Shown in pieces: positions 34,998-44,828 of a stretch of DNA of 64,000 nt; position 1 is the first letter of the stretch; the number at the start of each line of letters is the position of its first letter. This DNA comes from Schaalia sp. lx-260 (GTDB lineage: Bacteria; Actinomycetota; Actinomycetes; Actinomycetales; Actinomycetaceae), in NCBI RefSeq assembly GCF_021083645.1, contig NZ_JAJNRQ010000005.1, positions 1 through 64,000 on the forward strand. Direction: 5' to 3'. The notes beneath the pieces are model-generated. The model ran no database searches. It worked only from the letters and a program-made list of their open reading frames with translations, and had not been told where the DNA came from. Position numbers and translations under genes: made by a program.

Positions 34998-35845
34998 TTC
35001 AGGTTCTCCTGTCGCGCAGCACGAATCCGTGCTTTCCTATCCGCACGTAACGCAGGATGTTGTCCCGCGCTCACCATATCAGCGACACTTTCCAAAGGAT
35101 TACCGGACTTAACAAGTGCTTCACCAACAAGCACCGCATCAGCACCCACATTCGCGTACTCTAAAAGATCTTTCGTCCCGCGAACACCCGATTCAGCCAC
35201 CGCAATCACATCCTGAGGAATCACATCAATGACCTGTTCAACAGTGTCACGATCAACCTCTAAAGTCTTTAAATTACGCGCATTCACACCAATAACACGC
35301 GCCCCTGCATCTAAAGCACGTAAAGCCTCTAAACGTGAATGAGTTTCTACCAGAGCAACCATTCCAAGCGAATGTACACGATCCAGCAAAGACACCAACG
35401 CGGGCTGTTCAAGGGCAGCGACAATGAGAAGGACAATATCAGCCCCATGCGCACGTGCTTCATGCACTTGATACGGGGTCACAATAAAGTCTTTTCGTAA
35501 AATAGGAATATCCACTCGGGCACGTACCGCGTCCAGATCTGCTAAAGACCCACGAAAACGCCGTTGCTCTGTTAACACAGAAATGGCAGTAGCCCCACCT
35601 TGTTCATACAACGCTGCAAGAGCAGCAGGATCAGGAATATCAGCTAACTCGCCTTTGGACGGTGAGGAACGTTTCACCTCTGCAATCAAAGAAACAGCAC
35701 CCGGACGAGCGTGGAAAGCCGCCAAAGCATCACGCGCATCCGGCGCACGCTGAGCACGTTCCTTAATAACGTCCATAGGGACACGAGACTCGCGTTCTTT
35801 CAGATCTTCCAAAACTCCAACGATGATGTCATCAAGAACAGTCAT
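34994..35845 (-). CDS. trpC: Indole-3-glycerol phosphate synthase
   Basis: Closes the indole ring from carboxyphenylamino-deoxyribulose phosphate. The 283-aa TIM barrel has [20 protein letters not shown] with the catalytic lysine near residue 55, [20 protein letters not shown] and [15 protein letters not shown]. It is a single-function protein, without a fused TrpF domain. In actinobacteria the TrpF reaction is often done by PriA in the histidine pathway, which is not in this window. It is separated from trpE by 56 bases and overlaps trpB. Confidence 0.96.
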   Translation of the reverse strand: MTVLDDIIVGVLEDLKERESRVPMDVIKERAQRAPDARDALAAFHARPGAVSLIAEVKRSSPSKGELADIPDPAALAALYEQGGATAISVLTEQRRFRGSLADLDAVRARVDIPILRKDFIVTPYQVHEARAHGADIVLLIVAALEQPALVSLLDRVHSLGMVALVETHSRLEALRALDAGARVIGVNARNLKTLEVDRDTVEQVIDVIPQDVIAVAESGVRGTKDLLEYANVGADAVLVGEALVKSGNPLESVADMVSAGQHPALRADRKARIRAARQENLK

Positions 35846-35901
35846 TGCTGAGCCTCCTCTCGTGGCCTCGTGTGCATGGTATCGCTGCGTTCTGACTTCT
35901 T

Positions 35902-37503
35902 TCAGTGACGACCGTCATCTGAGCGTCCAACATTTTCATATGACACAGGATGCATACGTGAAGCAGTCATCACAGCACTCACAGCAGCCGCAGCCTTATT
36001 CCGTGTTTCCTGATACTCCGTTTCAGGAACAGAATCTGCCACAATACCGGCACCTGCCTGTACGGAAGCAACTCCCTGATAAAGATGAGCAGTCCGAATT
36101 GCAATCGCAAGATCAGCTTCCCCACTTAAATCAAAGTAGCCCACCACTCCCCCATAGACACCGCGAGCAGCCGGTTCCAGCATGTCAATCAAACGTATCG
36201 CACGTGGTTTAGGCGCACCTGATAAAGTCCCCGCAGGAAAAGTAGCCACCAAAGCATCCAAAGCATCCACATCCGAGCGCAAACACCCTGTGACAGTTGA
36301 GGAAATATGTTGAATATGCGAAAAACGTTTAATTTCCATCAACGTTTCAACTTCAACTGTCGCAGGATCACACACCTTAGATAAGTCATTACGCGCTAAG
36401 TCCACAAGCATGACATGTTCTGAAAGTTCTTTCGGATCATGTAAAAGTTCTTCTGCTAACTTCTGATCTTCACTAAAAGTAGCCCCACGAGGACGAGAAC
36501 CAGCAATCGGATAAGTCCACACACGCCCTTTGCGAGTTTTCATCAGAGTTTCCGGTGAAGACCCCACAACTTCAAAAGAATCACCGCGCCCATCCGGTAA
36601 ACGAAGATAATACATATACGGCGACGGATTCACCGTGCGTAAAACCCTGTACACATTCACACCATCAACATCAGTGTGTACATCTGCTCGCTGAGACAAA
36701 ACAAGCTGGAATACTTCACCTTCACGAATCGCTTCTTTTGCTGCAATCACTGTTGATTCAAAATCCACCTGACTTGTGCGATGTGCCACCACTGGGATAT
36801 TTTCTTCATTCCCATTCACAGGTAAAGCAAAAACAGCTGGTGTTAAAGGAGTAGTCAGGTCACGACACATCGTATCGAGACGTTCCACAGCCTGCGTATA
36901 AGCTTCATCTGCTCCCTCATCAGAACCGTTCAAATTCCACGCATTTGCGATAAGCCATACAGAACCATCATGATGATCCAGAGCAACAACCTCCGTTGCA
37001 AGACACAGTACTGCGTCAGGAACTTGCCGCTCACAAGGAGCAACAGGAACTAATGTCGGTTCCCACTCGGGAATAATTCCCCATCCAAGAGCACCAACTA
37101 ATGCTCCAGTGAGAGGCGGCAAACCCGGTATCTGTTCAGCTTTTAAGGTGCGTAAAGCTGAATGAACAACCTCAAGAAAAGTCCCTTCAGGCACAGCGCC
37201 CGCTGGCACAGTCCCCGTCCAGCGAGCACGCCCACCCTCAGCAATAATGGACGATCCACTACCGGCACCAATAAAAGACCAGCGTCCCCACGCGCCATCA
37301 TGTTCAGCAGATTCAAGGATAAAAGTTCCCTCACGGTGAGCAGCGAGCTGACGATAAACCCCGACAGCACTTAACTCATCCGCAAGGAAACGACGTACCA
37401 CAGGAATCACGCGTCGCTGCGTTGCAAGCTCGTGAAATTCCTCGCGGGAAGGCCATGTTTGTCCCCACTGTACAGTCACTGACTCATGATTTTTCTGGCT
37501 CAT
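35902..37503 (-). CDS. trpE: Anthranilate synthase component I
   Basis: Makes anthranilate from chorismate, using ammonia from a glutamine amidotransferase partner (TrpG), which is not encoded here. The 533-aa protein has the tryptophan feedback site [10 protein letters not shown] (LLES-type) near residue 65. The chorismate-binding core has [44 protein letters not shown] and [20 protein letters not shown]. The ATG at 37503 forms an ATGA overlap with the hisI stop and is preferred over 37524. trpG, trpD and trpF are missing from this operon. Confidence 0.96.
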   Translation of the reverse strand: MSQKNHESVTVQWGQTWPSREEFHELATQRRVIPVVRRFLADELSAVGVYRQLAAHREGTFILESAEHDGAWGRWSFIGAGSGSSIIAEGGRARWTGTVPAGAVPEGTFLEVVHSALRTLKAEQIPGLPPLTGALVGALGWGIIPEWEPTLVPVAPCERQVPDAVLCLATEVVALDHHDGSVWLIANAWNLNGSDEGADEAYTQAVERLDTMCRDLTTPLTPAVFALPVNGNEENIPVVAHRTSQVDFESTVIAAKEAIREGEVFQLVLSQRADVHTDVDGVNVYRVLRTVNPSPYMYYLRLPDGRGDSFEVVGSSPETLMKTRKGRVWTYPIAGSRPRGATFSEDQKLAEELLHDPKELSEHVMLVDLARNDLSKVCDPATVEVETLMEIKRFSHIQHISSTVTGCLRSDVDALDALVATFPAGTLSGAPKPRAIRLIDMLEPAARGVYGGVVGYFDLSGEADLAIAIRTAHLYQGVASVQAGAGIVADSVPETEYQETRNKAAAAVSAVMTASRMHPVSYENVGRSDDGRH

Positions 37504-37859
37504 CTGTTCTCCCGTGAAATACATTGCAAGGGTCCACCCTCATCAAAACATGACGTTTTTCCTGTATGGCAGGCTGCTCCTACCTGATCGACAGCAATCA
37601 AAAGAGCATCACCATCACAATCAATCTCAACAGATTTCACCCATTGATAATGACCTGATGTATCACCTTTACGCCAATACTCCTGGCGGGAGCGTGACCA
37701 AAACGTGACCCTGCCCTCGGTTAATGTACGAGAGAGAGCCTCGTCATCCATCCACCCCAGCATCAAAACTTTTTTCGTATCGTCATGCTGAATAATCGCA
37801 GCAACAAGACCATCTTCATTTCGTTTGAGGCGAGAAGCCACACTTGCATCTAAAGTCAC
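37500..37859 (-). CDS. hisI: Phosphoribosyl-AMP cyclohydrolase
   Basis: Histidine synthesis step 3: opens the adenine ring of phosphoribosyl-AMP. The 119-aa zinc enzyme has [37 protein letters not shown], the metal-binding [22 protein letters not shown] and a final Cys in GKTSCF. It is single-domain, without the HisE part, as in other actinobacteria. The start is GTG at 37859 with AGGA just upstream. It heads the trp operon and overlaps trpE by 4 bases, linking histidine and tryptophan genes. This is a conserved actinobacterial layout. Confidence 0.96.
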   Translation of the reverse strand: MTLDASVASRLKRNEDGLVAAIIQHDDTKKVLMLGWMDDEALSRTLTEGRVTFWSRSRQEYWRKGDTSGHYQWVKSVEIDCDGDALLIAVDQVGAACHTGKTSCFDEGGPLQCISRENR

Positions 37860-37967
37860 GGTCCTATCCTGTCACTTCGCAGCGTCTATGGGGCAATGTG
37901 TCCGCACGATCTGGCGCAGGTCCCCTCGGTCAAAGACACGTAAAAGAAAATCTTATGTGATACGCGC

Positions 37968-38663
37968 CTACAACCAATCGGGAATAACACCCCACAGAAG
38001 ATAGGATAACAGTGCAGAACCTATAAGCCACGGTCCCATAGGAATCCGCGTATCCGTTCCCGCTTGACCTGTGACTATATGAGTGAGAGCCGCCAAGCCT
38101 GCTGCAACAAAGGACAAAATTAAGGCTGTTAAAGCTGCTTGTATTCCAAGGATACCCAGCATCGCACCCAAAACTGGAGCAAGTTTCACATCACCTTTAC
38201 CCATACCATGAGGAATACGGGAAGCACACCACAATGGCACCAACCACAAAAGTGCTCCTGTCATCACTTTCCCCAGTAAAACAAATGGTTGAGCCGCAGT
38301 GAGGCCAGCTAAAAAAATACCTGAGATCACACCACATGCCATCACTGCGGTGTAGGTATCAGGGAGCTGATGAGTTCGAGCATCAACAACTGATGACACG
38401 ACCCCCACCATGGCGACTGCAACCAAAGCAGGCGAAGCAGGTCTTTGCTCAGCGGCAACCACCATCACAGCACCAATGATTGCACACATCCACCAAAGAG
38501 GAATTCGTCGGAGAGGTGTTAAAAGCGAAGCAATAAAATAACGACGTTGCACTTTCCAGCCTTTGAACCACATCCATGCGGCAATCAGCACCCACGTCAT
38601 AAAACCCGACACAAGCGGAGTCTCCACGTGGGAAGCAATGAAATCACGAATGTCATTCAGCAT
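37968..38663 (-). CDS. Prepilin peptidase (A24 family)
   Basis: Polytopic membrane aspartyl protease (231 aa) of the type IV prepilin/archaeal preflagellin peptidase class. About six to seven hydrophobic segments are visible. The first catalytic Asp is in SSVVDARTHQLPD (about residue 85) and the second in the GxGD motif GMGKGDVKLAPVLG (about residue 150). The N-terminal methylase domain with its cysteine pairs is absent, so it probably only cleaves. The ATG at 38663 with GAGAAG upstream is favoured over the TTG at 38690. It overlaps aroE by 11 bases. No pilin or secretion gene is seen in this window. Confidence 0.9.
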   Translation of the reverse strand: MLNDIRDFIASHVETPLVSGFMTWVLIAAWMWFKGWKVQRRYFIASLLTPLRRIPLWWMCAIIGAVMVVAAEQRPASPALVAVAMVGVVSSVVDARTHQLPDTYTAVMACGVISGIFLAGLTAAQPFVLLGKVMTGALLWLVPLWCASRIPHGMGKGDVKLAPVLGAMLGILGIQAALTALILSFVAAGLAALTHIVTGQAGTDTRIPMGPWLIGSALLSYLLWGVIPDWL

Positions 38664-39510
38664 GTGTGGCTGCTTCTCGGTGACGTTCAAGAGCGTGGCG
38701 CATCACTTCATAGTGAACGTCATAGCCAGTCATTAGGCGTACTTGCTGAATCGCTTGGAATATCAGCATATCCAGACCATGAGCAATCAGGCCACCCCCA
38801 TGCCGCCATGCAGCCACAAGATCAGTTGTCATTGGCGCGTACACCACATCTAAAAGTATGCGCCCATGCGTGTCTGCCAGATGAGGAGCTAATGAATCGC
38901 ATACATGCGCGGGGACAGTTGATACAACGATATCGGCCATTGAAAGGGCTCGAATCACCTGAAGATCATCATTCCATAAGATCTGATGAATAGTGATACC
39001 TAAACGTGAAGCGGCAACAACTACAGAATTGGGGCCTGCAAAACGCCGCGCCACCACATAAATATCGCGTATTCCCATAGTGCCCACTGCCGCTAAAGCA
39101 GAACATGCTGTTGCACCAGAGCCTAAAATAACTGCTGTTCGAGGATGCGTTCCCACTGGGATCACGCTGTGCAATGCTCTTTCAATACCAAAAACATCTG
39201 TATTAAAACCGGTCAAAACACCGCCTGAAGGAATCAGCGTATTCACAGAACCAACGGCCTGAGCAAGCGGATCAATGACATCCAAGAATGGAATAATCGC
39301 CTGCTTACACGGCATTGTCACAGACAATCCACGGCAGTGTTCATCTAATCCAGTAATCAGCGAAGCAAGCCCCTGAGCATCACATTCGATACGCCGGTAG
39401 TCCCATCCTTGTGAGCCGATAGGAGTATGTTCCCAAGCAGCACGATGAAGCACCGGCGACAAACTGTGCTCAATAGGCGAGCCAATAACAGCAGCCCACG
39501 GCATCAGCAT
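38653..39510 (-). CDS. aroE: Shikimate dehydrogenase
   Basis: Reduces 3-dehydroshikimate to shikimate with NADPH. The 285-aa protein has the substrate site SLSPVLHRAAW near residue 14 and the catalytic Lys in LSVTMPCKQAIIPFLD. NTLIPSGGVLTGFNTDVFG and the nucleotide loop VILGSGATACSALAAVG follow. The canonical GxGGA loop is here GSGATA, a common variant. Starts at 39510 or 39504 both overlap the end of mltG. It is part of the alaS-ruvX-mltG-aroE-prepilin peptidase run of overlapped genes. Confidence 0.94.
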   Translation of the reverse strand: MLMPWAAVIGSPIEHSLSPVLHRAAWEHTPIGSQGWDYRRIECDAQGLASLITGLDEHCRGLSVTMPCKQAIIPFLDVIDPLAQAVGSVNTLIPSGGVLTGFNTDVFGIERALHSVIPVGTHPRTAVILGSGATACSALAAVGTMGIRDIYVVARRFAGPNSVVVAASRLGITIHQILWNDDLQVIRALSMADIVVSTVPAHVCDSLAPHLADTHGRILLDVVYAPMTTDLVAAWRHGGGLIAHGLDMLIFQAIQQVRLMTGYDVHYEVMRHALERHREAATHAE

Positions 39511-40754
39511 TTACCGCGGTGTGTACGGCAGTATTCTTTGAATATATCGACGTTTTGATTCTGTTCAGCCAAGGTTTCAGCAAAAAGCGTTTCCCCGGTT
39601 TCAAGATTCACAGTCGTAAAGTAAAGCCAGTTACCTGCAGCCGGTGACAAAACAGCTTTTATCGTTGTTAATGATGGTTGGGAAATTGGAGTCGGAGGCA
39701 ATCCTGCATGCAAATACGTATTGTACGGATTGTCATTATTGAGGTCCTCAGAGGTGGGAACACCACCGGTCTTTCCGACACCGTACAGCACAGTTGAATC
39801 CATCTGCAGTCTCCCGCGAGTTTCGGCTTCTGGATTATTCAGGCGGTTTTCAATCACACGTGCCACTTTTGACATGTATTCTTTTAGATTCACTTCTCTT
39901 TCAAGAATAGATGCCTTGATAAGAACAGTTTCTCTGTCAGCAGGCGGGACAGATAAAGAATCTAGCTGTGTAATGGTTGCAGAAATCATCTTTGCGAAAA
40001 TCGTGGCAGGAGTATCACTTGTTGCCAGCTCATATGCTCCTGGTGCTAACCATCCTTCAACATTTCCTTTTGCTTCAACAGGCAAGCCCAAAGCGGCTGT
40101 ATCTTGTAAAGCTGCATTTACTTCCTCAACGGAGAATTTACTCACTGAAGTAAAACGATCAACAATTTGTTTCAGAGTTTCACCAGAATTTACAGTCACT
40201 GTGTTATCTGTACGATTCGCACTATCTAATAAGTCAGCAACCGCTTGAGAAGCATTCATCTTTTGCTTCAATGTGTAAGTTCCCGGCCTAATAGAAGACG
40301 CTGCTTTATTTGATTCCCATGCCCGAATAAAAGCAGCAAGAGATTTCACCACATCGGCTTGGACGAGTTTATTTCCGATATCTGTACCTGTTTCACCGGA
40401 TTCAACGACAACTTCGACGCTTCCCGTTCCTGGACCAGGGTAATCATCAGCAACTGTTAATTTTTGGGCATCGTTTGTAAGCGCATACCACGCATAGTTC
40501 AAAGCCACACCGATAAGAGCTAAAACACATACAAGCACAATGAAAGACCTGATACGACGATTACGGCGACGCCTACGTGCCCGACGGCGTTCATGTTCAA
40601 GACGACGAGAACGCATACCTGTCGTTTCAATACTCACAGGAGGAGCGCTCATAGGAGTAGGCACAGAAGATTCAGAGGTATATCCTCGTTCTGCTGGACT
40701 CATATCTCGACGAGAACGCATTGGCGGCCTACGTAAAGGTTCGTTATCAGTCAC
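39504..40754 (-). CDS. mltG: Endolytic murein transglycosylase (YceG/MltG)
   Basis: Membrane-anchored lytic transglycosylase that cuts new glycan strands and so limits their length. The 416-aa protein has a long basic cytoplasmic N-terminus (RRLEHERRRARRRRRNRR), one membrane segment at about residues 70-90, a LysM-like stretch VTVNSGETLKQIVDRFT, and the YceG domain. The catalytic Glu is in ASILEREVNLKEYMSKVA, and LQMDSTVLYGVG and AGLPPTPISQPS follow. It starts with GTG overlapping the ruvX stop by 4 bases. The protein ends in CRTHRGKC. Confidence 0.94.
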   Translation of the reverse strand: MTDNEPLRRPPMRSRRDMSPAERGYTSESSVPTPMSAPPVSIETTGMRSRRLEHERRRARRRRRNRRIRSFIVLVCVLALIGVALNYAWYALTNDAQKLTVADDYPGPGTGSVEVVVESGETGTDIGNKLVQADVVKSLAAFIRAWESNKAASSIRPGTYTLKQKMNASQAVADLLDSANRTDNTVTVNSGETLKQIVDRFTSVSKFSVEEVNAALQDTAALGLPVEAKGNVEGWLAPGAYELATSDTPATIFAKMISATITQLDSLSVPPADRETVLIKASILEREVNLKEYMSKVARVIENRLNNPEAETRGRLQMDSTVLYGVGKTGGVPTSEDLNNDNPYNTYLHAGLPPTPISQPSLTTIKAVLSPAAGNWLYFTTVNLETGETLFAETLAEQNQNVDIFKEYCRTHRGKC

Positions 40755-41242
40755 GGGGTTCCTTTTCCCTTCTGTTCGGGACTTTCAAGTACGTCACCGG
40801 GTGGATTTCCACTCATACGTTCTATTTCAAGTGCGTGTTCAAGAATAATTTGTGCCGCAACTTGATCGACTATTTCACGGTGGCTACGTTCACAACGACC
40901 AGCCGCACGTAAACGCTGATGAGCCTGATGTGATGTGAGACGTTCATCAACAAAAGCAACACGAATATGAGGGAGACTTTTTTTAATGCGCCGCGCGTAA
41001 CGGCGTGCACCTTTAGCTGAAATCCCTTCACCACCTGCTAAATGCCGAGGAAGTCCCACAATAATTTCCATAACATCGTATTCTTCAACGAGGGAAATCA
41101 GGCGCTCAAATTCACTTCCATCATCAACTCTATGCAATGTTTCCAGAGGAAAAGTCATGATAGCTTCAGGGTCTGTGCGGGCCAGCCCAATACGGACTGT
41201 CCCCACATCAACCCCTAGACGTGTTCCTCGTCGAAAAGCCAC
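40751..41242 (-). CDS. ruvX: Holliday junction resolvase-like protein RuvX/YqgF
   Basis: RNase H-fold nuclease (163 aa) of the YqgF family, implicated in 16S rRNA 5'-end processing and possibly Holliday junction resolution. The Asp-rich motifs are present: RLGVDVGTVRIGLARTDPE near residue 7, IIVGLPRHLAGGEG with the second acidic position nearby, and VAFVDERLTSHQAHQRLR. The GTG start overlaps the alaS stop (TAGTG). It lies between alaS and mltG, as in most actinobacteria. Confidence 0.94.
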   Translation of the reverse strand: MAFRRGTRLGVDVGTVRIGLARTDPEAIMTFPLETLHRVDDGSEFERLISLVEEYDVMEIIVGLPRHLAGGEGISAKGARRYARRIKKSLPHIRVAFVDERLTSHQAHQRLRAAGRCERSHREIVDQVAAQIILEHALEIERMSGNPPGDVLESPEQKGKGTP

Positions 41243-43944
41243 TACGCTAACAACTCCGCTTCCACAGCTGATAACGCAGTATCAATAGCGGAGATATCCT
41301 GTCCCCCACCTTGAGCGATATCATCACGACCACCGCCGCCGCCGCCAAGAATCTTAGAAGCAAGGCGCACAAGCGAACCAGCTTTCAGTGCACGATCACG
41401 GGCAAGCGTATTTGTCACTGCAATCACAGATGGTTTGCCCGACACAATACCAATAAGAATCACAACAGCTGCACGCTGTTCCCCTAAACGGTCACGTACG
41501 TCTAGCGCCAGACTACGTAACACATCAGCCGAAGGCATTTCACCAACGGTCGCTCGAACAAAATTCACCTGCCCTAAAGAAACCGCGCTCGCTGCCAATT
41601 CAGCACCCCGAGCTAAAGCCTGTGCGGTGCGTACACGATCCAGTTCTTTTTCTGCCTCACGCAGTTTCGCAACCAAAGATTCCACACGAGCCGGTAAATC
41701 TTCAGCTTTCCCACCTAAAATGCTGCTGATCTGGGAAACTAAGGCATGTTCTTTCGCTTGGTACTTATATGCGCCATCAGCAACTAAAGCATCAATACGA
41801 CGCACACCTGAACCGATGGAACCTTCACCTACCACGGCAACACGGCCAATAAGACCGGTGGCAGACACGTGCGTACCTGCACATAATTCCTTTGACCAGT
41901 CACCGCCGATAGAAACCACACGAACATGAGAACCGTATTTTTCACCAAATAATGCCATCGCACCCATAGCACGCGCCTGTTCAATAGGCATGACTTCATC
42001 TGTCACCAGCATATTTTCAGTAAGTTTTTCATTAAGTAAGGACTCAATATCCGACATCTGTGAAGACGTCAGTGCGGCAGAATGACGGAAGTCAAAACGC
42101 AAGCGTGAGGGTGAATTTTCTGAACCTGCCTGATTCGCATCTGCAGAAACTACCTCATGCAATGCCTTGTGCACCATATGTGTCGCAGTATGCGCCCGAG
42201 CAATAGCCATACGACGTTCAGTATCAATTTCAGCCCACGCATTCATCCCCTGCACCACAGTTCCCTCGGTGACAGTACCACGGTGAACTGATAAGCCTTT
42301 GAGGGGGGCTTGTACATCATGCACTTCAATGACCGCGCCGTTTTCTAAGCGAATTGTCCCTTGGTCGGCAAGCTGACCACCCATTTCTGCCCAGAAAGGT
42401 GTGCGATCCAAAACTATTTCAACTTCTGCCGGTGCTTCCACAGCAGATGTCGGCACTCCCTCAACAAGAACAGCTTCCACACGCGCTGACGCGGCTGTTT
42501 CCGTGTAGCCAAGGAACTGCGATCCGCCGCCCATAGCTTTTTCAATATCATGGAACACTCGCACATCTGTGTGACCACTCTTTTTAGCGCGAGCATCAGC
42601 ACGAGCACGTTCTTTCTGTTCCTGCATGAGGCTACGGAAACCCTCTTCATCAACGCTGAGCCCTTGCTCCGCAGCCATTTCAAGAGTCAAGTCAATGGGG
42701 AAACCGTATGTATCATGCAAAGAGAAAGCGCTATCGCCTGACAGTACAGTTGAGCCAGCAGCTTTCGCTTGACTCACAGCCGTATCAAGGATCGTTGTTC
42801 CTGCGCTTAAAGTCCGGCGGAAAGCATCTTCTTCAGCGTATGCTACATCTTGAATTGTCTGCCATTGTGTTTCCAGTTCAGGATACGAGGCTTTCATTGC
42901 TTCTTTTGAAGCTGTCAGCAGGGTCGGCAAAGTTGCTTCATCTATGCCAAGCAGACGCATAGACCGTACCGCACGACGAATAAGACGACGCAGAACATAG
43001 CCACGCCCATCATTACCTGGACGCACACCATCACTAATCAGCATTAAAGCGGAACGCACATGGTCAGCAACTACACGCATCCGTACATCATCTTCGTATG
43101 CGGCGCCAGCTTGTGGGCCAGCAGCTCCACGCCCGTAGGTTTTCCCTGTCATTTCTTGCGCCGCCACAATCACGGGGAAAACTTCATCAATTTCGTACAT
43201 ATTCGGTTTGTCTTGAAGAACAAAAGACAAACGTTCCAAACCTGCACCTGTATCGATTGCTTTCGATTCCAGTTCACCCAGCAACGGGTAGTCTTTACCT
43301 TGGCCTTCACCACGTAAGAACTGATCGAATACGAGGTTCCACACTTCAAGGTAACGGTCGCCACCTGGGTCAACGGTTCCACCAACGGCCTCTGGACCAT
43401 AAGCAGGACCACGATCGTAGTGCCATTCTGCGCATGGACCAGCAGGACCAGGCTGTCCTGTATCCCAGAAGATATCATGACGAGGGAGGCGCACAATATG
43501 GTGCGGATCCATACCGATCACGCGGGTAAGGTGATCGTAGGACACGTCATCTTGGTCCCAGATCGTTACCCAAAAACGATCCCCGTCAAGTCCGTAGCGC
43601 CCCTCATCCACACTGCCAGTTAAAAGCTCCCACGCGAAATCAATGGCACCTTCTTTGAAATAATCGCCGAAAGAAAAATTGCCATTCATCTGGAAGAACG
43701 TGCCGTGGCGCGTAGTTTTACCTACGTTATCAATGTCATTCGTGCGAATACATTTTTGAACAGAGGCAGCCCGCGGCCATGGCGCTGGCTCAGTTCCCAC
43801 AATGTAGGGAATAAAAGGCACCATACCGGCAATTGTGAAAAGAATTGACGGGTCAGGCGAAATCAACGGAACCGACGGAGCAATGTGATGATCTTTGGAA
43901 GCAAAGTAGTCCAGCCAGCGGCTGCGAATTTCAGAGGTGCGCAT
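41242..43944 (-). CDS. alaS: Alanyl-tRNA synthetase
   Basis: Charges tRNA-Ala (900 aa). The class II catalytic core (about residues 1-250) includes GMVPFIPYIVGTEPAP and KTTRHGTFFQMNGNFSFGD. The editing domain has the zinc site in ARAHTATHMVHKALHEV (HxxxH) and ELCAGTHVSATG. The C-terminal C-Ala domain ends with a glycine-rich GGGGGGRDDIAQGGG stretch. All of these are standard. The ATG at 43944 has GAGG upstream. It begins the overlapped run alaS-ruvX-mltG-aroE. Confidence 0.97.
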   Translation of the reverse strand: MRTSEIRSRWLDYFASKDHHIAPSVPLISPDPSILFTIAGMVPFIPYIVGTEPAPWPRAASVQKCIRTNDIDNVGKTTRHGTFFQMNGNFSFGDYFKEGAIDFAWELLTGSVDEGRYGLDGDRFWVTIWDQDDVSYDHLTRVIGMDPHHIVRLPRHDIFWDTGQPGPAGPCAEWHYDRGPAYGPEAVGGTVDPGGDRYLEVWNLVFDQFLRGEGQGKDYPLLGELESKAIDTGAGLERLSFVLQDKPNMYEIDEVFPVIVAAQEMTGKTYGRGAAGPQAGAAYEDDVRMRVVADHVRSALMLISDGVRPGNDGRGYVLRRLIRRAVRSMRLLGIDEATLPTLLTASKEAMKASYPELETQWQTIQDVAYAEEDAFRRTLSAGTTILDTAVSQAKAAGSTVLSGDSAFSLHDTYGFPIDLTLEMAAEQGLSVDEEGFRSLMQEQKERARADARAKKSGHTDVRVFHDIEKAMGGGSQFLGYTETAASARVEAVLVEGVPTSAVEAPAEVEIVLDRTPFWAEMGGQLADQGTIRLENGAVIEVHDVQAPLKGLSVHRGTVTEGTVVQGMNAWAEIDTERRMAIARAHTATHMVHKALHEVVSADANQAGSENSPSRLRFDFRHSAALTSSQMSDIESLLNEKLTENMLVTDEVMPIEQARAMGAMALFGEKYGSHVRVVSIGGDWSKELCAGTHVSATGLIGRVAVVGEGSIGSGVRRIDALVADGAYKYQAKEHALVSQISSILGGKAEDLPARVESLVAKLREAEKELDRVRTAQALARGAELAASAVSLGQVNFVRATVGEMPSADVLRSLALDVRDRLGEQRAAVVILIGIVSGKPSVIAVTNTLARDRALKAGSLVRLASKILGGGGGGRDDIAQGGGQDISAIDTALSAVEAELLA

Positions 43945-44020
43945 AAGTCCTCATCGTAGTTGGATAAAAGGCCTGTGAATAGGTGAAAGGGCCTGTGTAA
44001 GGAAAACTGTAAGGACGAAA

Positions 44021-44045
44021 CCCCGGAAGCCATAGACTCCCGGGG
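44021..44045 (-). terminator. Terminator of rpsD
   Basis: Six-base G/C arms CCCCGG (44021-44026) and CCGGGG (44040-44045) with partial inner pairing, 15 bases past the rpsD stop. On the minus strand TTTCGTCC follows the stem. It separates rpsD from alaS. Confidence 0.6.
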
Positions 44046-44059
44046 CTACACGTGATATG

Positions 44060-44683
44060 TCAGCGTGAGTAGTGTTCGACGACCATCTGCACATCACAGG
44101 TGACCGGAACTTCAGCACGCTTGGGACGGCGAACGAGAACTGCTTTGAGGCGTTCAAGTTCCACATTCAGATATTCAGGAACAGCAGGCAAAACATCACG
44201 GTGGATACCTTGAGCAGCAATCTCAAAAGGAACCGTGGTTTGTGACTTCGGCTTTACCTGAATGACCTGACCTGGCTTTACGCGGAAAGAAGGACGGTCA
44301 ACGATCTTGCCATCAACAAGGATGTGACGGTGAACAACGACCTGACGAGCTTGCTGAATGGTGCGTGCAAAGCCAGAGCGCAATACCAGTGCATCCAAAC
44401 GCATTTCAAGCAGCTCAACAAGGTTTTCACCGGTCAGACCAGTGGTACGACGTGCTTCTTCGAAAAGATGACGCATCTGAGCTTCACGAATACCATACTG
44501 AGCGCGCAGACGCTGCTTTTCCTTCAGACGAACCGCGTAATCGGATTCTTGACGACGGCGGCTACGACCATGTTCACCGGGACCGTAGGGACGCTTTTCA
44601 AAATAGCGAACGGCCTTCGGAGTAAGAGCAATACCCAGAGCGCGGGATTCACGCACTTGCTTGCGAGAACGCTGATTAGCCAT
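44060..44683 (-). CDS. rpsD: 30S ribosomal protein S4
   Basis: Primary 16S rRNA-binding protein of the small subunit (207 aa). The N-terminal domain lacks zinc cysteines (the Cys-free type) and contains RPYGPGEHGRSRRRQESDY. The S4 domain follows at about residues 95-160 with RLDALVLRSGFARTIQQARQ and HRHILVDGKIVDRPSF. It is monocistronic here with its own hairpin. The 145 bases upstream (44684-44828) hold small hairpins such as GTGCC/GGCAC and probably the promoter and leader. S4 often regulates its own message. Confidence 0.97.
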   Translation of the reverse strand: MANQRSRKQVRESRALGIALTPKAVRYFEKRPYGPGEHGRSRRRQESDYAVRLKEKQRLRAQYGIREAQMRHLFEEARRTTGLTGENLVELLEMRLDALVLRSGFARTIQQARQVVVHRHILVDGKIVDRPSFRVKPGQVIQVKPKSQTTVPFEIAAQGIHRDVLPAVPEYLNVELERLKAVLVRRPKRAEVPVTCDVQMVVEHYSR

Positions 44684-44828
44684 AGTAATGGCACCTTTCC
44701 TGTTCCTTATGTCATGTCAGCAGCCTTGTGCCACTGGCACGGAGCCAACTCCCAGATTTCTCTTTCGGCTACGGCCCCAGGGAAGGCAACACACATAGCG
44801 ACACTATGTACATTGCAACCCGAGTAGT

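Noticed and set aside
39721-40248. 175-codon plus-strand frame opposite mltG
   Set aside because: Antisense to the catalytic YceG domain, with Ser/Thr-rich shadow composition.
41435-41929. 164-codon plus-strand frame opposite alaS
   Set aside because: Antisense to the C-Ala and editing region of AlaRS, with no start signal.
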